DNA of 64,000 nt from Lucinisca nassula (GCA_963580285.1 OY757023.1:91227108-91291107), one strand, 5' to 3'; positions 21,105 to 32,236 are shown, counted from the stretch's first letter. Numbers and translations are program-made. The notes: generated from the sequence alone by a model not told the origin.

Positions 21105-21402
21105 CGGACCCCGCCCATCGGGGCTTGAAGAAATAGATGGGCTGCATGATGCTTCCACGCAGAGCTGAAACCGACCGCACAAGAGTACTGGTAAACCGTT
21201 TAGAGGATATAATCCTGCCCAGGCAAAGTGGTGCGAGTCGGACCGTCCATGCTAATAAACCTTATTGGATTCATTGGGTGACAGGGCTTGAGATGTCACT
21301 TCATTACAACGTAGGGTAAAAGTCCCACAAAATTGGAAGCAATGTCTCCAAAATGACCTATACAGTGTTGACAGGGATTTTAAACCTCAATTCAAACAAA
21401 TC
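21105..21402 (+). mobile_element. SINE-like element, family E
   Basis: Fuller copy running GGACCCCGCCCATCGGGG, AGATGGGCTGCATGATGCTT, GCCCAGGCAAAGTGGTGCGA and TTGGAAGCAATGTCTCCAAA. The tail is AGTGTTGACAGGGATTTTAA and CTCAATTCAAACAAAT. The tail style matches the SINE at 5720. Confidence 0.7.
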
Positions 21403-21682
21403 TTTCTTTCAGATCTCCAAAACAGTTAATTTTCTGATGAAAATATGTGATATTTTTCTCATTTGTACTCATAACATAGATTGCGGGTGCTCGTTGAGGC
21501 GGTTCTATGAGGCAGTTCTAACAAGTACCCACAACCTATATGTTGGAGCAGAAATATGGAAAATAATGCATACCCATCCTCTAAGCTGTTTACCAGTACT
21601 CGTGTGCGGTCGGTTCCAGCTCTGCATGGAAGCATCATGCAGCCCATCTATTTCTTCAAGCCCCGATGGGTCGGGGCCATAA
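21403..21682. mobile_element. Family C MITE followed by a family E fragment
   Basis: 21403-21562 is a family C palindrome (TTTCTGATGAAAATATGTGA, CGGTTCTATGAGGCAGTTCT, GGAGCAGAAATATGG). 21570-21682 is the minus-oriented 5' part of a family E element (CATGGAAGCATCATGCAGCC). Neither is complete. Confidence 0.6.
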
Positions 21683-21749
21683 AGTGGGGTTTACAGGGTC
21701 TTCATTTCAAGGAATTTGTAGATGATGGTCTGCATAGCTGAGCAGGCTG

Positions 21750-21893
21750 GTTTGCGTCCTGTAGGAGCAGTCCGATCTGGGCCCACACTATTTGCCTATG
21801 TGCAAAAATATTTTTAAAAAGTTTGCAAGAAGATTCAGCAGATGACATAAGCAGACGACATTTTCAGATGTAGTTTTTCGCTGTGTCTTAAGG
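21750..21893. mobile_element. Partial MITE, family D
   Basis: Right half only: GTAGGAGCAGTCCGATCTGG, CCACACTATTTGCCTATGTG and the TCTTAAGGTTAA end. The left half is missing. Confidence 0.6.
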
Positions 21894-22127
21894 TTAAATG
21901 TGCCAGCGGGAACTCAACCAAAGTGCACAAAATGGCTATAAGTATAATTATTAAGAGCCAGAGAGTTAACAGTATTTTGTCTATTCATTTCAGGCACATG
22001 CTACCAATGACTAAGGTCATATGGAGACAGAACCTTGGTTTAAGTGGAATGGGAACACCTAGCAGATTTTTACGCCATTTTTCAAAGGGAGACAACTTTC
22101 GGGACTTCCTGTTTGCTTTTCTATAAG

Positions 22128-22434
22128 CCCTGTCCCACTGAAAAAAGGGCTTGAAGTAATAGATAGGCTGCATGATGCTTCCACACAGAGCTGAAATCTG
22201 ACCGCACACGAGTACTGGTAAACAGCTTAGAGGATCTAAGCCTGCCCAGGTAAAGCGGTGCAAGTCAGTCTGTCCATGCTTATAAACCATATTGGTTTCA
22301 ATGGACGACAGGGCTTGAGATGTCATTTCATCTCAATGTCAGGTAAAAGTCCCACAAAATTGGAAGCAGCATCTCCAAAATGGCCTATACAGTGCTGACG
22401 GAGACGTTAAACCTCAAATCAATCAATCAAAAAA
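22128..22434 (+). mobile_element. SINE-like element, family E
   Basis: Complete-looking copy ending in GTGCTGACGGAGACGTTAAA and CCTCAAATCAATCAATCAAA. Head GGGCTTGAAGTAATAGATAG. It differs from the 21105 copy at many positions, so the two are independent insertions. Confidence 0.7.
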
Positions 22435-22640
22435 TCTTATAGGAAAGAATTTGCTCCTCAGGAGCAAATTTTTTTCTTTAAGAATTGACCTCTATTGATG
22501 TCACATGGGAGACAAAAAAACTTTTGCAGGAGTTGCCTCCCCTTGAAGATGTATCCATTCCCCTTAAAAGACCCACCCAATGTCTGGAGAGGCCGGGAAT
22601 CAAATCCAGAACTCTTGGTTTATGAGGCAAATAAGTGGCT

Positions 22641-22850
22641 TAACCCTTATCTTGCTGAATATTCATTTAAGGCACACCCATTTCTGTCTATCAACCAATC
22701 AAATTACTTGATGTAATTTATTGCTACAAATTCATAAACTGAATGTCAAACAGTGTAGATCCTGATCAGATGGCTTCTTCAGAAGCCATCTGATCTGGAT
22801 CTTCACTGTTTGTAAAGATAGGGGTTGTTGTGAACAGCAAGATAAGGGTC
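22641..22850. mobile_element. Palindromic MITE, family A, well preserved
   Basis: TTAACCCTTATCTTGCTGAA to AGCAAGATAAGGGTCAA with subterminal CACACCCATTTCTGTCTATC. The centre GATCAGATGGCTTCTTCAGA AGCC palindrome is perfect over the inner stem. Useful as the reference copy for the interrupted one at 33768/36166. Confidence 0.75.
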
Positions 22851-22880
22851 AAATATTACACCACTGAAGCTTCTAATTGT

Positions 22881-23292
22881 TTGTTTGAATTGAGGTTTTA
22901 CATCCCCGTCAACACTTTTTAGGTCATTTTGGAGATGTTGCTTCCAATTTTGTGGGACTTTTACCCTACGATGAGAAGAAATGACATCTCAAGCCCTGTC
23001 GCCCAATGAAACCAACAGTGTTTATTAGCATGGACGGTCTGGTCCGACTGGCACCACTTTGCCTGGGCAGGATTATATCCTCTAAGCAGTTTACAAGTGC
23101 TCTTGTGCTGCCGGTTTCAGCTCTGCATGGAAGCATCATGCAGCCCATCTATTTCTTCGAGCCCGCATGTGCAGGGGGACATGAAAGATGGACTTTTACC
23201 CAATAATGAGATGAAATGACATCTCAAGCCCTGCCAGCCCAAAAGGCTTATGTGCACTGGACTGTCTGACTCACTCCACTTTGCCTTGGCAG
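22881..23292 (-). mobile_element. SINE-like family E copy plus partial second copy
   Basis: 22881-23178 is a near full-length minus-strand family E element (tail TTGAGGTTTTACATCCCCGT in plus orientation). 23193-23292 repeats its middle part (TGAGATGAAATGACATCTCA, CTTTGCCTTGGCAGGCTTAG), suggesting a second truncated insertion. Confidence 0.65.
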
Positions 23293-23340
23293 GCTTAGTC
23301 CTTTCAATAGTACAATGTTCATGTATATTCTGAACAGCAT

Positions 23341-23496
23341 GAGTGTTTGAGTTTTACGTGTCACCAACAGCTAAGGTCATACGGAGAAGGGACCTCGGTT
23401 TAAAGACTCATCCGAAAGTCTGGAGAAGCTCGGGATCGATCCTACGATCCCTGGTTTACAAGGCGAGTAGCATAACCACTACACCACGGAGGCTTC
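23341..23496 (-). mobile_element. tRNA-derived SINE, family G
   Basis: Minus-strand copy of the 15446 SINE. The head read on the minus strand is GAAGCCTCCGTGGTGTAGTG with box B GGATCGATCC. It ends in the GTGAGTG-type tail, here reduced to ACTC. It lies 108 bp downstream (gene sense) of a CAD exon. Confidence 0.75.
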
Positions 23497-23603
23497 TGTA
23501 TACTCTGAATACAATACACTATTCCATCTGGTTTAGATTTTATTACTTTGACCTTGACCTGCCAATTAGCTCTGACAATCCCCAATAACCTATTTCTACC
23601 TAC

Positions 23604-23805
23604 CATGGTCTGTGGCAAAACAATCAATAATAGCCATATTCTCCCATAATGCATCCTGGTCGGCCTTGGAAACCAATGGTGGCTTGACCTGACCTCTGGC
23701 ATGACCTATATGATCAAGGTCATCAGAGGTCAAGAACAAATGATGTGGAGCAACTTCACAAGTCACCTGTAGTCCCTTTTCCTTTGCTGCCCTGATCACC
23801 AATAT
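23604..23805 (-). CDS. CAD: CAD exon: DHOase core with [10 protein letters not shown]
   Basis: Acceptor TTTCTAG|ATATTG, donor GACCATG|GTAGGT, 202 nt, phase 0 in and 1 out. The residues run [50 protein letters not shown] and [20 protein letters not shown] and WENM..IDCFA(S/T)DHAPH are the characteristic DHOase motifs of CAD. The first follows VHICHVARKEE from the previous exon. The metal-binding Asp of the DHAPH motif lies at the end, with the rest in the next exon. Intron before it is 12.4 kb, after it 3.4 kb. Confidence 0.95.
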
Positions 23806-23881
23806 CTAGAAAGAAGAGAACTCTTGTGACTAATGGGACATATCAACAAAGTGTGATTTTAAGGCCCATTCACTACAAGAA

Positions 23882-24087
23882 AGCCCTAAAGGGTTCCTGG
23901 GCAAACAGCGCAGGCCCAGATCGGATGCCGCAGAATGCGGGTCTGATCAGGGCCTACACCGTTTGCAAACAGTTAAGCCATTTCCTGAATGAATTTTGAA
24001 GAAAACACAACCTGACACCCCTAAATTTCGAAATGGGCCCCAGCAACATATAAGGAGGAAGATTCCATTTGGTACAAAAAGGGTTAA
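23882..24087. mobile_element. Palindromic MITE, family B
   Basis: GGCAAACAGCGCAGGCCCAG, ATGCCGCAGAATGCGG and GTCTGATCAGGGCCTACACC form the palindrome. ACACCCCTAAATTTCGAAAT and GGTACAAAAAGGGTTAA form the right end. Inverted relative to the 17834 copy. Confidence 0.7.
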
Positions 24088-24284
24088 GGCCCAATCAACA
24101 GCTATGGTCATGTCAGGCCAGTTAATTACTGCAGAGTTCCTGGACAGGCTTAGACCCTCGTACTTAGTGAACATGTCAACAGATAAGGTGGGTATTTTGT
24201 GATAACTGAACATCACAAAAACAGGCCTATATAATTTTGACCCCCTTGAGCCCCACTTTTATATAGTAAAACTAGGGTTTACAA

Positions 24285-24500
24285 GAATATACATTATTTT
24301 TCTTATTTCTGCTCAAAAAATAGATTATGTGTACACGTTAGAACCGCCTCATCGATTTTTCTTATTTCTGCTCTAAAATATAGATTGTGGGTACTCGTTA
24401 GAACCGCCTCGATAAGGCTGTTCTAACGTGTACACCCAATCTATTTTTGGAGCAGAAATAAGAAAAATATCACATTTTTTCATCTGTTCTCCATAAAAAC
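24285..24500. mobile_element. Palindromic MITE, family C, with duplicated left arm
   Basis: The left arm (TTTTTCTTATTTCTGCTC, GTACACGTTAGAACCGCCTC) occurs twice in tandem (24296-24350 and 24355-24410). It is followed by a single right arm (GGCTGTTCTAACGTGTACAC, GGAGCAGAAATAAGAAAAAT). The partial duplication looks like template switching at the hairpin. Confidence 0.65.
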
Positions 24501-24799
24501 CTATGTTGTAGCTATTCATTAGAACCACAATGTGGACTCAGCGAGTCTCACATATACATGTACTGACAACATCTGAGCTGCTCCTCCCTGTAAATTTTAT
24601 ATGCCGTTACTACGAGGACTGTTCAAATATGAATGCAAGTAGAACTTTTTCTCATGCACTAATGCGAAAATCACCTGGAAATAAATATCACAGCGTAGAA
24701 AAACATTTTACCTATACATTGATACCAAACCTGTTAAAATCCGTGCACTTTAGCCATGTATATCGTTCGATAAACACTGTCTACTCTTGTATACTAATA

Positions 24800-27456
24800 C
24801 AAAACATGGTTGGAAGAAGGTCAGAGTACGCTGTTGAAATACGGTCCTATATTAAGAATCGTTGTATTCTTGGTATAGAGTGCAAAGACATTTTCGATGA
24901 AATATGTTCGGTTTATGGCAGGGCTCGAGAAACTGAAGAATCAAAATCGGTCCGGCATGATTTTCGGACCCCCCCCCCCACCCCCGGAAATTGCCGAACC
25001 GATTTTCGGTCATTTCCGTAAAGGTCATTTGTTTCCATTCATTATTATTTTTCAATTTCAAAATACAGGGTGTTAGGTGTCCGAAAACTTACGAAAATGT
25101 TTAAAAAAATGTCTCGAACCTGTTTTTATTCGTGAAAATGCCCTCGTTTACACTTCGCTGGCGGCCGCCATTTTGGTTTAGTTTATATAAAGTCCGCCTA
25201 TGTAGGTTCACCCTCCACACATGGGTACCGGTATATATGTATGCGAGTGTATGATTGTTTCTTTGTTTTTTTTTATCGTTTTCTTGTTATCTATTTGCAA
25301 AATAAATACCAATTCTACTGATTTTGAGCGTTGTCCTTTAACTACAAATGGCGACCGAAATTGCCGCCACGTGGTCGGAAATGACGTCATACGGTTTTTC
25401 ATTAAAGAACGTTAAACAAACATGTTTTATATCATAGATTTAAATTGTGGCTGTTTCTTAAATAAAAAATCATTTGCTGTCGTTAAAGAAAAAAAAAAAA
25501 AAAAAGGTTAAATCTCGAACCAAAACGTGGGTTTACTAGAGTCACTGAAAATCTTATAGGGCCGAACCGAACTTCTTAATATTCTAAATAAATGTTATTT
25601 CATAATTACTAATGTCTACTACCCTTATCTTAAAAAATAAAAAAAAAAACCTTATCAAAAAAAAAAAAAAAAAACACGAAACCACGTGATCGGAAAAATG
25701 TCGTCATTCAGTTTCATTTTATACAATACACATTAAATTACACTAGGACGTAATACCACGTGTTTTATGTTATTGTTTCAATTTTGGAGCGAAGATCTAT
25801 TTCTTATTTATTTTTTTTCTTTTTCCATGATTACACGCAACAGATGTGGTTTTTGAATTGCGCCCTGTGGAAAACCACTTTTTATGTTTAAATATCCGTT
25901 CAACATAGGCAGTCATAAATTAATGACATAAACTTTTGTGTAAACAAATAAGCGTCTGTCCTGCATTATTTGACCCAAATTTCACACCTTTTCCAATTGT
26001 TTGACAGCTTACCTACTGATAACACCAGCGGATTACAGGTTAGTAGCGGAATAATCCATTTGAATAGTAGTGCCTAATTAATTCCTTTGTAATAGTTCAA
26101 CAACTTGACCTTTTTTCACTGATAAATTGTTTCAATTAAACGTGTATTCAATTACCCTTCGTGTGTCTCCTATAGATATAAAAACAACAGAAAAAAGAAT
26201 GACTTTTTTCAATGTACTTGCTGTCTAACCTGTCTGGAAATTGGTTCGGCTGTGTGGACAAATCCGATTTACCTATACCAATAATGAGCCGGTCCAATAA
26301 CTGGCCCTCGAGGTGTTTTATCAATACACGCTTGGATTATCTGTGGCAAAAGGTCAGTTCGTTTACACAATTTAGCGACTTGGCGAAAATTTTCGAACCG
26401 ATTTTTTGAAAATATCATTGAATACTGGACCGATTTTTTAACATCCTTTGTAAGTCAAAATCGGTTCAGAAATACCAAAATCGGTCCAGAACCGAAAAAC
26501 CGATATTTTCTCGAGCCCTGGTTTATGGGCATAATGAAATGTCTTTTCCGACAGTTTTTCATTGGTGTAAGAAATTCAGCTATGGGCTAGGCTCAACAGA
26601 AGATGCACCACATGATTGTCGGCCGAAAAGAGCAACATCTGCCAAGATTGTTGCTAGAGTGAAAGAAATAGTTGCTACCCATGCACGATACACCACTAGG
26701 CAAATAGCTAGTATGGTTGGCATCTCATTAGGAGCAGCTCATACAATTCTGAAACGGGATTTGAAAATGAGAAAGATCTGTGCTAGATGGATTCCCCATC
26801 TTTGACAGATGAGCAGAAAAAGACAAGCGTTCAGTGCGCCAAGAAGTTGCTTAAAAAGTTTCCAAATTACAATGCACGGTCTTTCGCTAATGTCTTCACA
26901 GGTGACGAGACATGGGTTCACTTTTTTGAGCCAAAACGAAAGATTCAGAACAAAATATGGGCAACAAAGTATTGCAAAAGACCATGCACTGCAAAGCGAA
27001 CCATGAGCGTCAAGAAGGTAATGTATGCCATATTTTTTTCAAATCAGGGCCCTGCTATTCAGGTTGCTGTGCCTAAAGGCAAATCTGTAAATGCGAAGTT
27101 TTACAACAATAAAGTTCTTCGAAAATTGAAGAAATATTTCAAAGAACGAAGACCCGCAACTGGTTTGGCCAATGTCAGATTGCTACATGACAATGCGTCA
27201 TTGCACAAGGCGTTCATTGTGCAAGACTATCTGAAGCAGGAAAAGGTTGTTGAACTCCCTCACCCCCCGTATTCCCCTGACCTTGCCCCGTGTGACTGGT
27301 CGAAAATTTGTACAGCAAAAACACCTCGGTTCTGCAATATTCCAGTGCCTTCATAGTATACATCGAAAACACTACCAAAATGCATTAAATGATTGGATCA
27401 GAAGACTGAAAGTTTGTATATCTGTTAAAGGGGAATACTTTGAGGGGACAAAATAA
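24800..27456 (+). pseudogene. mariner transposase, broken
   Basis: Coding pieces: about 24805-24918 (VEIRSYIKNRCILGIECKDI), 26521-26803 (helix-turn-helix region ARYTTRQIASMVGISLGAAH and RWIPHL) and 26795-27456. The DD34D catalytic pattern is visible: TGDETWVHFFEPKRK, LLHDNASLHKA and HPPYSPDLAPCDW. Breaks are the 1.6-kb insert, a one-base frameshift near 26800 (HL/LTDEQ) and a deletion of a few dozen bases after APCDW with a shift of frame. The tail then reads LGSAIFQCLHS..KGEYFEG. The element can no longer make its own transposase. Confidence 0.85.
24919..26520. mobile_element. Non-autonomous hAT-like element inside mariner, 1.6 kb
   Basis: Perfect inverted ends CAGGGCTCGAGAAA / TTTCTCGAGCCCTG, and an exact 8-bp duplication GTTTATGG (24911-24918 and 26521-26528). 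CAGGG ends plus an 8-bp duplication are hAT features. CGGTTC/GAACCG and AAATCGGT words repeat near both ends. There are A-runs at 25490-25505 and 25655-25675. No transposase frame is visible. The interior carries unrelated AT-rich sequence. Confidence 0.9.
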
Positions 27457-27539
27457 ATTTTTCATCGAAATCTATCACGGAATCATTTTTATGTGCTTAG
27501 TTGCATTCATATTCGAACAGTCCTCGTATATAGGACTGG

Positions 27540-27754
27540 TGCTTTGAAGAATTTCAAGATGGCCCCCATCTGGGATATCAGAACGCCAAAATTATAGCAA
27601 TTCTGAATCTCCATGTCACCCAAATGCCTCCCACCAATTTTAACTCAATGCAACAGACCATTCGGTATCAGATGTGTTTGGAGATTTTCAAGATGGCCAA
27701 CATGGCAGCCATCTGGGATATCAGCTGAATTTTGAATGAAGGAAGATTATTAGA
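27540..27754. repeat. Imperfect direct repeat with CAAGATGGC
   Basis: TTTCAAGATGGCCCCCATCT GGGATATCAG is echoed at 27685-27725 by TTTCAAGATGGCCAACATGG and CAGCCATCTGGGATATCAGC. Two units of about 125-130 bp can be aligned. Origin unknown. Confidence 0.5.
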
Positions 27755-28034
27755 TTATAATCTCCTGAACAGATCGAGCACCTGAGTGGCCATTAAAATC
27801 TTTAAGCATCCTCCCTCATAGCTTCACAGGCACCCTTCTGGTATGAAGATACTTTTCTCCTAGTTTTTATTTTTTTTTTTTTTTTGTGGGGTGGGGCTAG
27901 ATTGTGATTTTTAAAGATCCTGCAACAATGTCACGATCACTTAGTTTGCCTGGAGAATGAATATCTTCAAACTGACCTTGTAAAGAGGTGATGATCAAGT
28001 CTAAAGTATTCTGATCACGAGTAGGGAAGTTAAC
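27755..28034 (-). pseudogene. Non-LTR endonuclease gene, 3' part (continues from 32367)
   Basis: Minus-strand frame reading FPTRDQNTLDLIITSL, QFEDIHSPGKLSDRDIVAGS LK, followed by a frameshifted continuation (LKDFNGHSGARSVQE). It joins in frame to EQMVN at 32367. Together they form the APE-type endonuclease domain of a Jockey/CR1-like retrotransposon. The SDHDI motif normally carries the catalytic His; here it reads SDRDI. An A-run (27870-27890 as T's) has expanded inside the frame. Confidence 0.75.
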
Positions 28035-28740
28035 CGGTAGGTATAATATGCGAAATCAAGTTGATTTCGCAAAATCAGCCCAATTTAGCGAAATCAACTC
28101 ATAAAATCAACATTTTTAAAAACAGGCAAAAATTTCTTATTGCATATTATCTAGAATGTTATTATACATTTATGAGCCAAGTTTCATGAGAAAATTTGAA
28201 TATTTAGTATGTATTTGATCGGAAATTATATTCTGCGACTTGATTTCGCTGGTAATCACGTGCGAAATCAACTCATTTTAGCGAAATCAATGTATAAAAT
28301 ACCATTTTCTCAAAACTGAATAAAACATATTGGTGCATATTATTAAGAATGTTGTTAATCATTTATGAGCCAAGTTTCATGGTGAAATTTGAATATTCAG
28401 TATGTTTTTGAGAGGAAAATCTATTCTGCCACTTGATTTCGCTGGCAATCGCATGTGCGAAATCAACTCATTTTAGCGAAATCAATGTATAAAATACCTT
28501 TTTTCCCAAAACTGATTAAAACATTTGTGTGCATATTATTAAAAATATTGTTAATCATTTGTGAGCCAAGTTTCATGATGAAATTTGAACATTTAGTAGG
28601 TTTTTATAGGAAAATGAATTCTGCCACATGATTTCTCTTGCAGTCTCATGTGCGAAATCTACTCATTTTAGCGAAATCAATGTATAATAAAATAACCTTT
28701 TTCCCCCAAATCAACTTAAACGTTTTTATACATGTGTATT

Positions 28741-28948
28741 AACCCATTCAGTACCGGAAACCCCCTAGTGGGGTAGTTGGCAAACAGTGCAGGTCCAGAT
28801 CAGACGCCGCAGAAGAACGCGGCGTCTGATCAGGGCCTACACTGTGTCAAAAAATAGAAGAAAACACAGCCTGACACCCCTAAATTTTGAAATGGACTCC
28901 TGTTATATATTATGAGGAAGATTCCATTTGATACAAAAAAGGGTTAAG
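28741..28948. mobile_element. Palindromic MITE, family B
   Basis: Starts TTAACCCATTCAGTACCGGA and ends ATACAAAAAAGGGTTAA. The core GATCAGACGCCGCAGAAGAA CGCGGCGTCTGATC is almost perfectly palindromic. Nested in the left arm of the foldback element. Confidence 0.75.
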
Positions 28949-28999
28949 AATGTTGTTCTACATTTATGAGCCACCGTTTTATGAGAAAAAATTGATGTT

Positions 29000-29820
29000 G
29001 AGTTCTAGCTTTTGTTTCGGGCGTTATATCACCAAAACAAACAAGAAGCAGAGATAAAGGAAAATATCATTAGAAAGACCGGGCGATACATCACCAAAAC
29101 ACGCCTGTATAATTTCGATCCCTTCAAACCCCATTTGTATACAGAAAAAGTGGGGCTTACAGGGCTGTAAATTATTTTTTCTAGTTTTTGCTCAAAACAT
29201 AGAATATTACTCGTTAGAGCGGCCTCACTGGTCCAGTCAGAAGGAATACCCACAATCTATGTTTAGAGCACAAATATGAAGAATATCGGAATTGTTCGCC
29301 AGAAAATTTTCATTTGTTAGGTGGCAAAATGTTCAATATAATTGAATCTGCATATTTCTGTGTTATTTATCACGGATGCGTTATCAAATTGTTGTTTTTA
29401 TTATTATTATTATTATTTCTAATAAAAAATGCATTAAATAAGCACCAATTTGACGGGTGCATCGTCGGACAGACAGACGGACGAACTGACTGACTGACGA
29501 ATGGACGGACGGCTAGATAGATAGATGGACAGATAGACAGGAGTGAATAAACAGTGTGTTTGTTATTCACACAATCACAGGTTATAACGTGTGAAAGTCA
29601 GTAAACCGCAGTTTGATTAATTTACTTGGCGAGTGCTCGTTAATCTCTTTACCTGCTGTGTGAAGTACAGAAAGATGTCTTTAAAATTTAATTATGATAA
29701 TTCACTTTGATGATTCTAGCAAATACCCATAATGCACTGTTACAACCGCCTCATCGAGGCTGTTCTAACGAGTACCCACAACCTATGCCTTGAAGCAGAT
29801 TTATGATAAATAATACTGTA
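29000..29820. mobile_element. Decayed family C MITEs and a microsatellite
   Basis: 29115-29290: family C copy (GTATACAGAAAAAGTGGGGC, GCGGCCTCACTGGTCC, GTTTAGAGCACAAATATG). 29393-29415: ATT repeat. 29465-29540: GGAC/AGAC/ATAG microsatellite. 29700-29800: a second family C remnant (ACAACCGCCTCATCGAGGCT). No gene. Confidence 0.55.
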
Positions 29821-30640
29821 ATTATCAAAATCGTTTATTTTAAAAAAAAAGAAACACACACTCTTTGGAATAGTCCCGGCAAAGGCTGTTAAGACCGCAT
29901 GTCGCAGTTTAAGCATACCCCCCTTCTCTCACACCTGGATGCACCAAATCTCTGTTATAATGTTGCGGGAAAAATGAGGCGTTTGCCCGTGTCAACGTAG
30001 TCTCCCTTTAAACTCCTTTTAAGTTTCTCATTAACAGATTTCCTAATCTTGAACTGAAATGCCGGCCGTGTGATGAGTTCTACCTCGCGCGACGATACTA
30101 GAAACGAACACTCTTTCACCTCCACACATTTTTAGCTCCAAAACAATATTCTTAAGTCTGCCGAAAATTCCCCCCGGGGTACACGACGCCTTTATATCAT
30201 TTCCACCTAGTATGATGAAAACATACCTGAAAATAAACGATATCAAAACTGAAAGAAGATGTCAAAATAGAACAATAACGCTGACTCAACGTTGATTCAA
30301 TCGTCATAACAAACGTTGTTTCGACGTTGAATTAAGACATGGATCAGCTATAGGAGTTTTTTCTGAGTGATAGACCACTGTTTGGAGGTCAGTTGTAAAG
30401 TAGCGCGATTGATTTGTCTACCTACAACTTATCGACACGTAATGAACAGAATGCAAACCCCACGTTATATATATATAGCAGTGATTACAACTTATCAACA
30501 AGTCCATGTAATGAACAGAATGCAAATCCCATAATACATACCTTTGTATTGAGCAGATATAAGAAACAAGAAAAATAGTGTTTGCTAAAAGTTCAGTCAT
30601 CTTCCAATTAAATTTTGATGAAAATACAATCAATTTAACC
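29821..30640. other. Interior of foldback element, unassigned
   Basis: About 0.8 kb without a recognised protein. CAACGTTGATTCAA and CAACGTTGTTTCGACGTTGA (30290-30330) are small self-complementary words. A direct repeat of CCATGTAATGAACAGAATGC-like sequence lies at 30440 and 30505. An open minus-strand frame at 30246-30043 has no similarity that I recognise. Confidence 0.4.
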
Positions 30641-30644
30641 AATT

Positions 30645-31462
30645 TAGTATCAGAAATCCCTAAAGGGGTACCGTGGCAAACAGTGCAGGCCCAGATAATT
30701 CTGCGGCGTCTGACCAGGGCCTACATTGTTTGCTAAAAGTTCAGACATTTTCCAATTAAATTTTGATGAAACCCCGACATTTAGTATCAGAAACCCCGAA
30801 AGGGGTACCATGGCAAACAGTGCAGGCCCAGATCAGACGCCGCAGCAGAATGCAGCGTCTGATCAGGGCCTACATTGTTTGCTAAACGTTCAGTCATTTT
30901 CCAATTAAATTTTGATGAAAATACAATCAATTTAACAAATTTAGTATCAGAAACCCCGAACGGGGTACCGTGGCAAACAGTGCAGGCCCAAATCAGAATG
31001 CGGCGTCTGATCAGGGCCTACATTGTTTGCTAAAAGTTCAGTCAATTTAACCAATTTAGTATCAGAAATCCCTAGAGGGGTACCGTGGCAGACATTGCAG
31101 GCCCAGATCAGACGCCACAGAATGCGGTGTCTGATCAGGGCCTACATTGTTTGCTAAAAGTTCAGTCATTTTCCAATTAAATTTTGATGAAAATACAATC
31201 TGACATCTCAAAAGGGGTACCGTGGCAAACAGTGCAGTCCCAGATCAGACGCCGCAGAATGCAGAATGCGGCGTCTGATCAGTTTGCTAAAAGTTCAATC
31301 ATTTTCCAAATAAATTTTGATGAAAATACAATCTGACACCCCTAAAGGGGTACCGTGGCAAACAGTGCAGTCCCAGATCAGACGCCACAGAATGCCTAAA
31401 TTTTGAAAAGAATTCCTGCTATTTATAAGGAGGAAGATTCCATTTGGTACAGAAAGGGTTAA
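30645..31462. repeat. Tandem array of family B MITE cores (about 6 units)
   Basis: Repeated module: GGGGTACCGTGGCAAACAGT, GCAGGCCCAGATCAGACGCC, a GCGG-type loop, GTCTGATCAGGGCCTACATT, then GTTTGCTAAAAGTTCAGTCA and ATTAAATTTTGATGAAAATA. Units start near 30660, 30790, 30950, 31070, 31208 and 31340, with lengths of about 120-160 bp. The array ends with the normal family B right end (GGTACAGAAAGGGTTAA). So one MITE seems to have amplified internally. Confidence 0.8.
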
Positions 31463-32068
31463 TGGAGTCAAATTATGTGTTGTCGAGATGAATAACTTTT
31501 GGGAAATATTTATTTTGTACATTGATTTCGCTAAAATGAGTTGATTTCGCACATGTGATTTCCAGCGAAATCAAGTGGCAGAATAGATTTTCCTCCCAAA
31601 AAAACTTACTAAACATTTAAATTTCATCATGAAACTTGCCTCATAAATGTTTAACAACATTATTAATAATATGCACAAATATGTTTTATTCAGTTTTGGG
31701 AAATATTTATTTTATACATTGATTTCGCTAAAATGAGTTGATTTCGTACATGTGATTTCCAGCGAAATCAAGTGGCAGAATAGATTTTCCTCCCAAAAAT
31801 AAAACTTACTAAACATTTAAATTTCATCATGAAACTTGCCTCATAAATGTTTAACAACATTATTAATAATATGCACAAATATGTTTTATTCAGTTTTGGG
31901 AAATATTTATTTTATACATTGATTTCGCTAAAATGAGTTGATTTCGCACATGTGATTACCAGCGAAATCAAGTGGTAGAATAGAATTTCCGATCAAATAC
32001 ATACTAAATAATCAAATTTTCTCATGAAACTTGGTTCATAAATGTATAATAATATTCTAGATAATATG

Positions 32069-32236
32069 TAGAAGCCTCCGTGGTGTAGTGGTTACGCTAC
32101 TCGCCTTGTAAACCAGGGATCGCAGGATCGATCCCGGGCTTCTCCAGACTTTCGGATGAGTCTTTAAACCGAAGTCCCGTCTCCGTATGACCTTAGCTGT
32201 TGGTGGGACGTAAAACTCGAACACTCACTCACTCAC
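32069..32236 (+). mobile_element. tRNA-derived SINE, family G, with target duplication
   Basis: Best-preserved copy: GAAGCCTCCGTGGTGTAGTG, box B GGATCGATCCC, body CTTCTCCAGACTTTCGGATG, tail ACTCACTCAC. A 13-bp duplication TCTAGATAATATG lies at 32056-32068 and 32237-32249. It inserted in the right arm of the foldback element, so it is younger than that arm. Confidence 0.88.

Larger units (their letters stand above)
24613..27526 (+). mobile_element. mariner transposon, interrupted by a hAT-like element
   Basis: Inverted ends CGAGGACTGTTCAAATATGA and its complement (TTGCATTCATATTCGAACAG TCCTCG) are flanked by TA on each side (24611-24612 and 27527-27528). The transposase reading frame is mariner family (see the pseudogene entry). 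Removing the 24919-26520 insert restores VYG joined to HNEMSFPTV. The mariner therefore predates the insert. Confidence 0.85.

Noticed and set aside
21137..23206. Several frames containing LPRRAETDRTRVLVN or the antisense VCGRFQLC
   Set aside because: They are translations of family E SINE-like copies on both strands.
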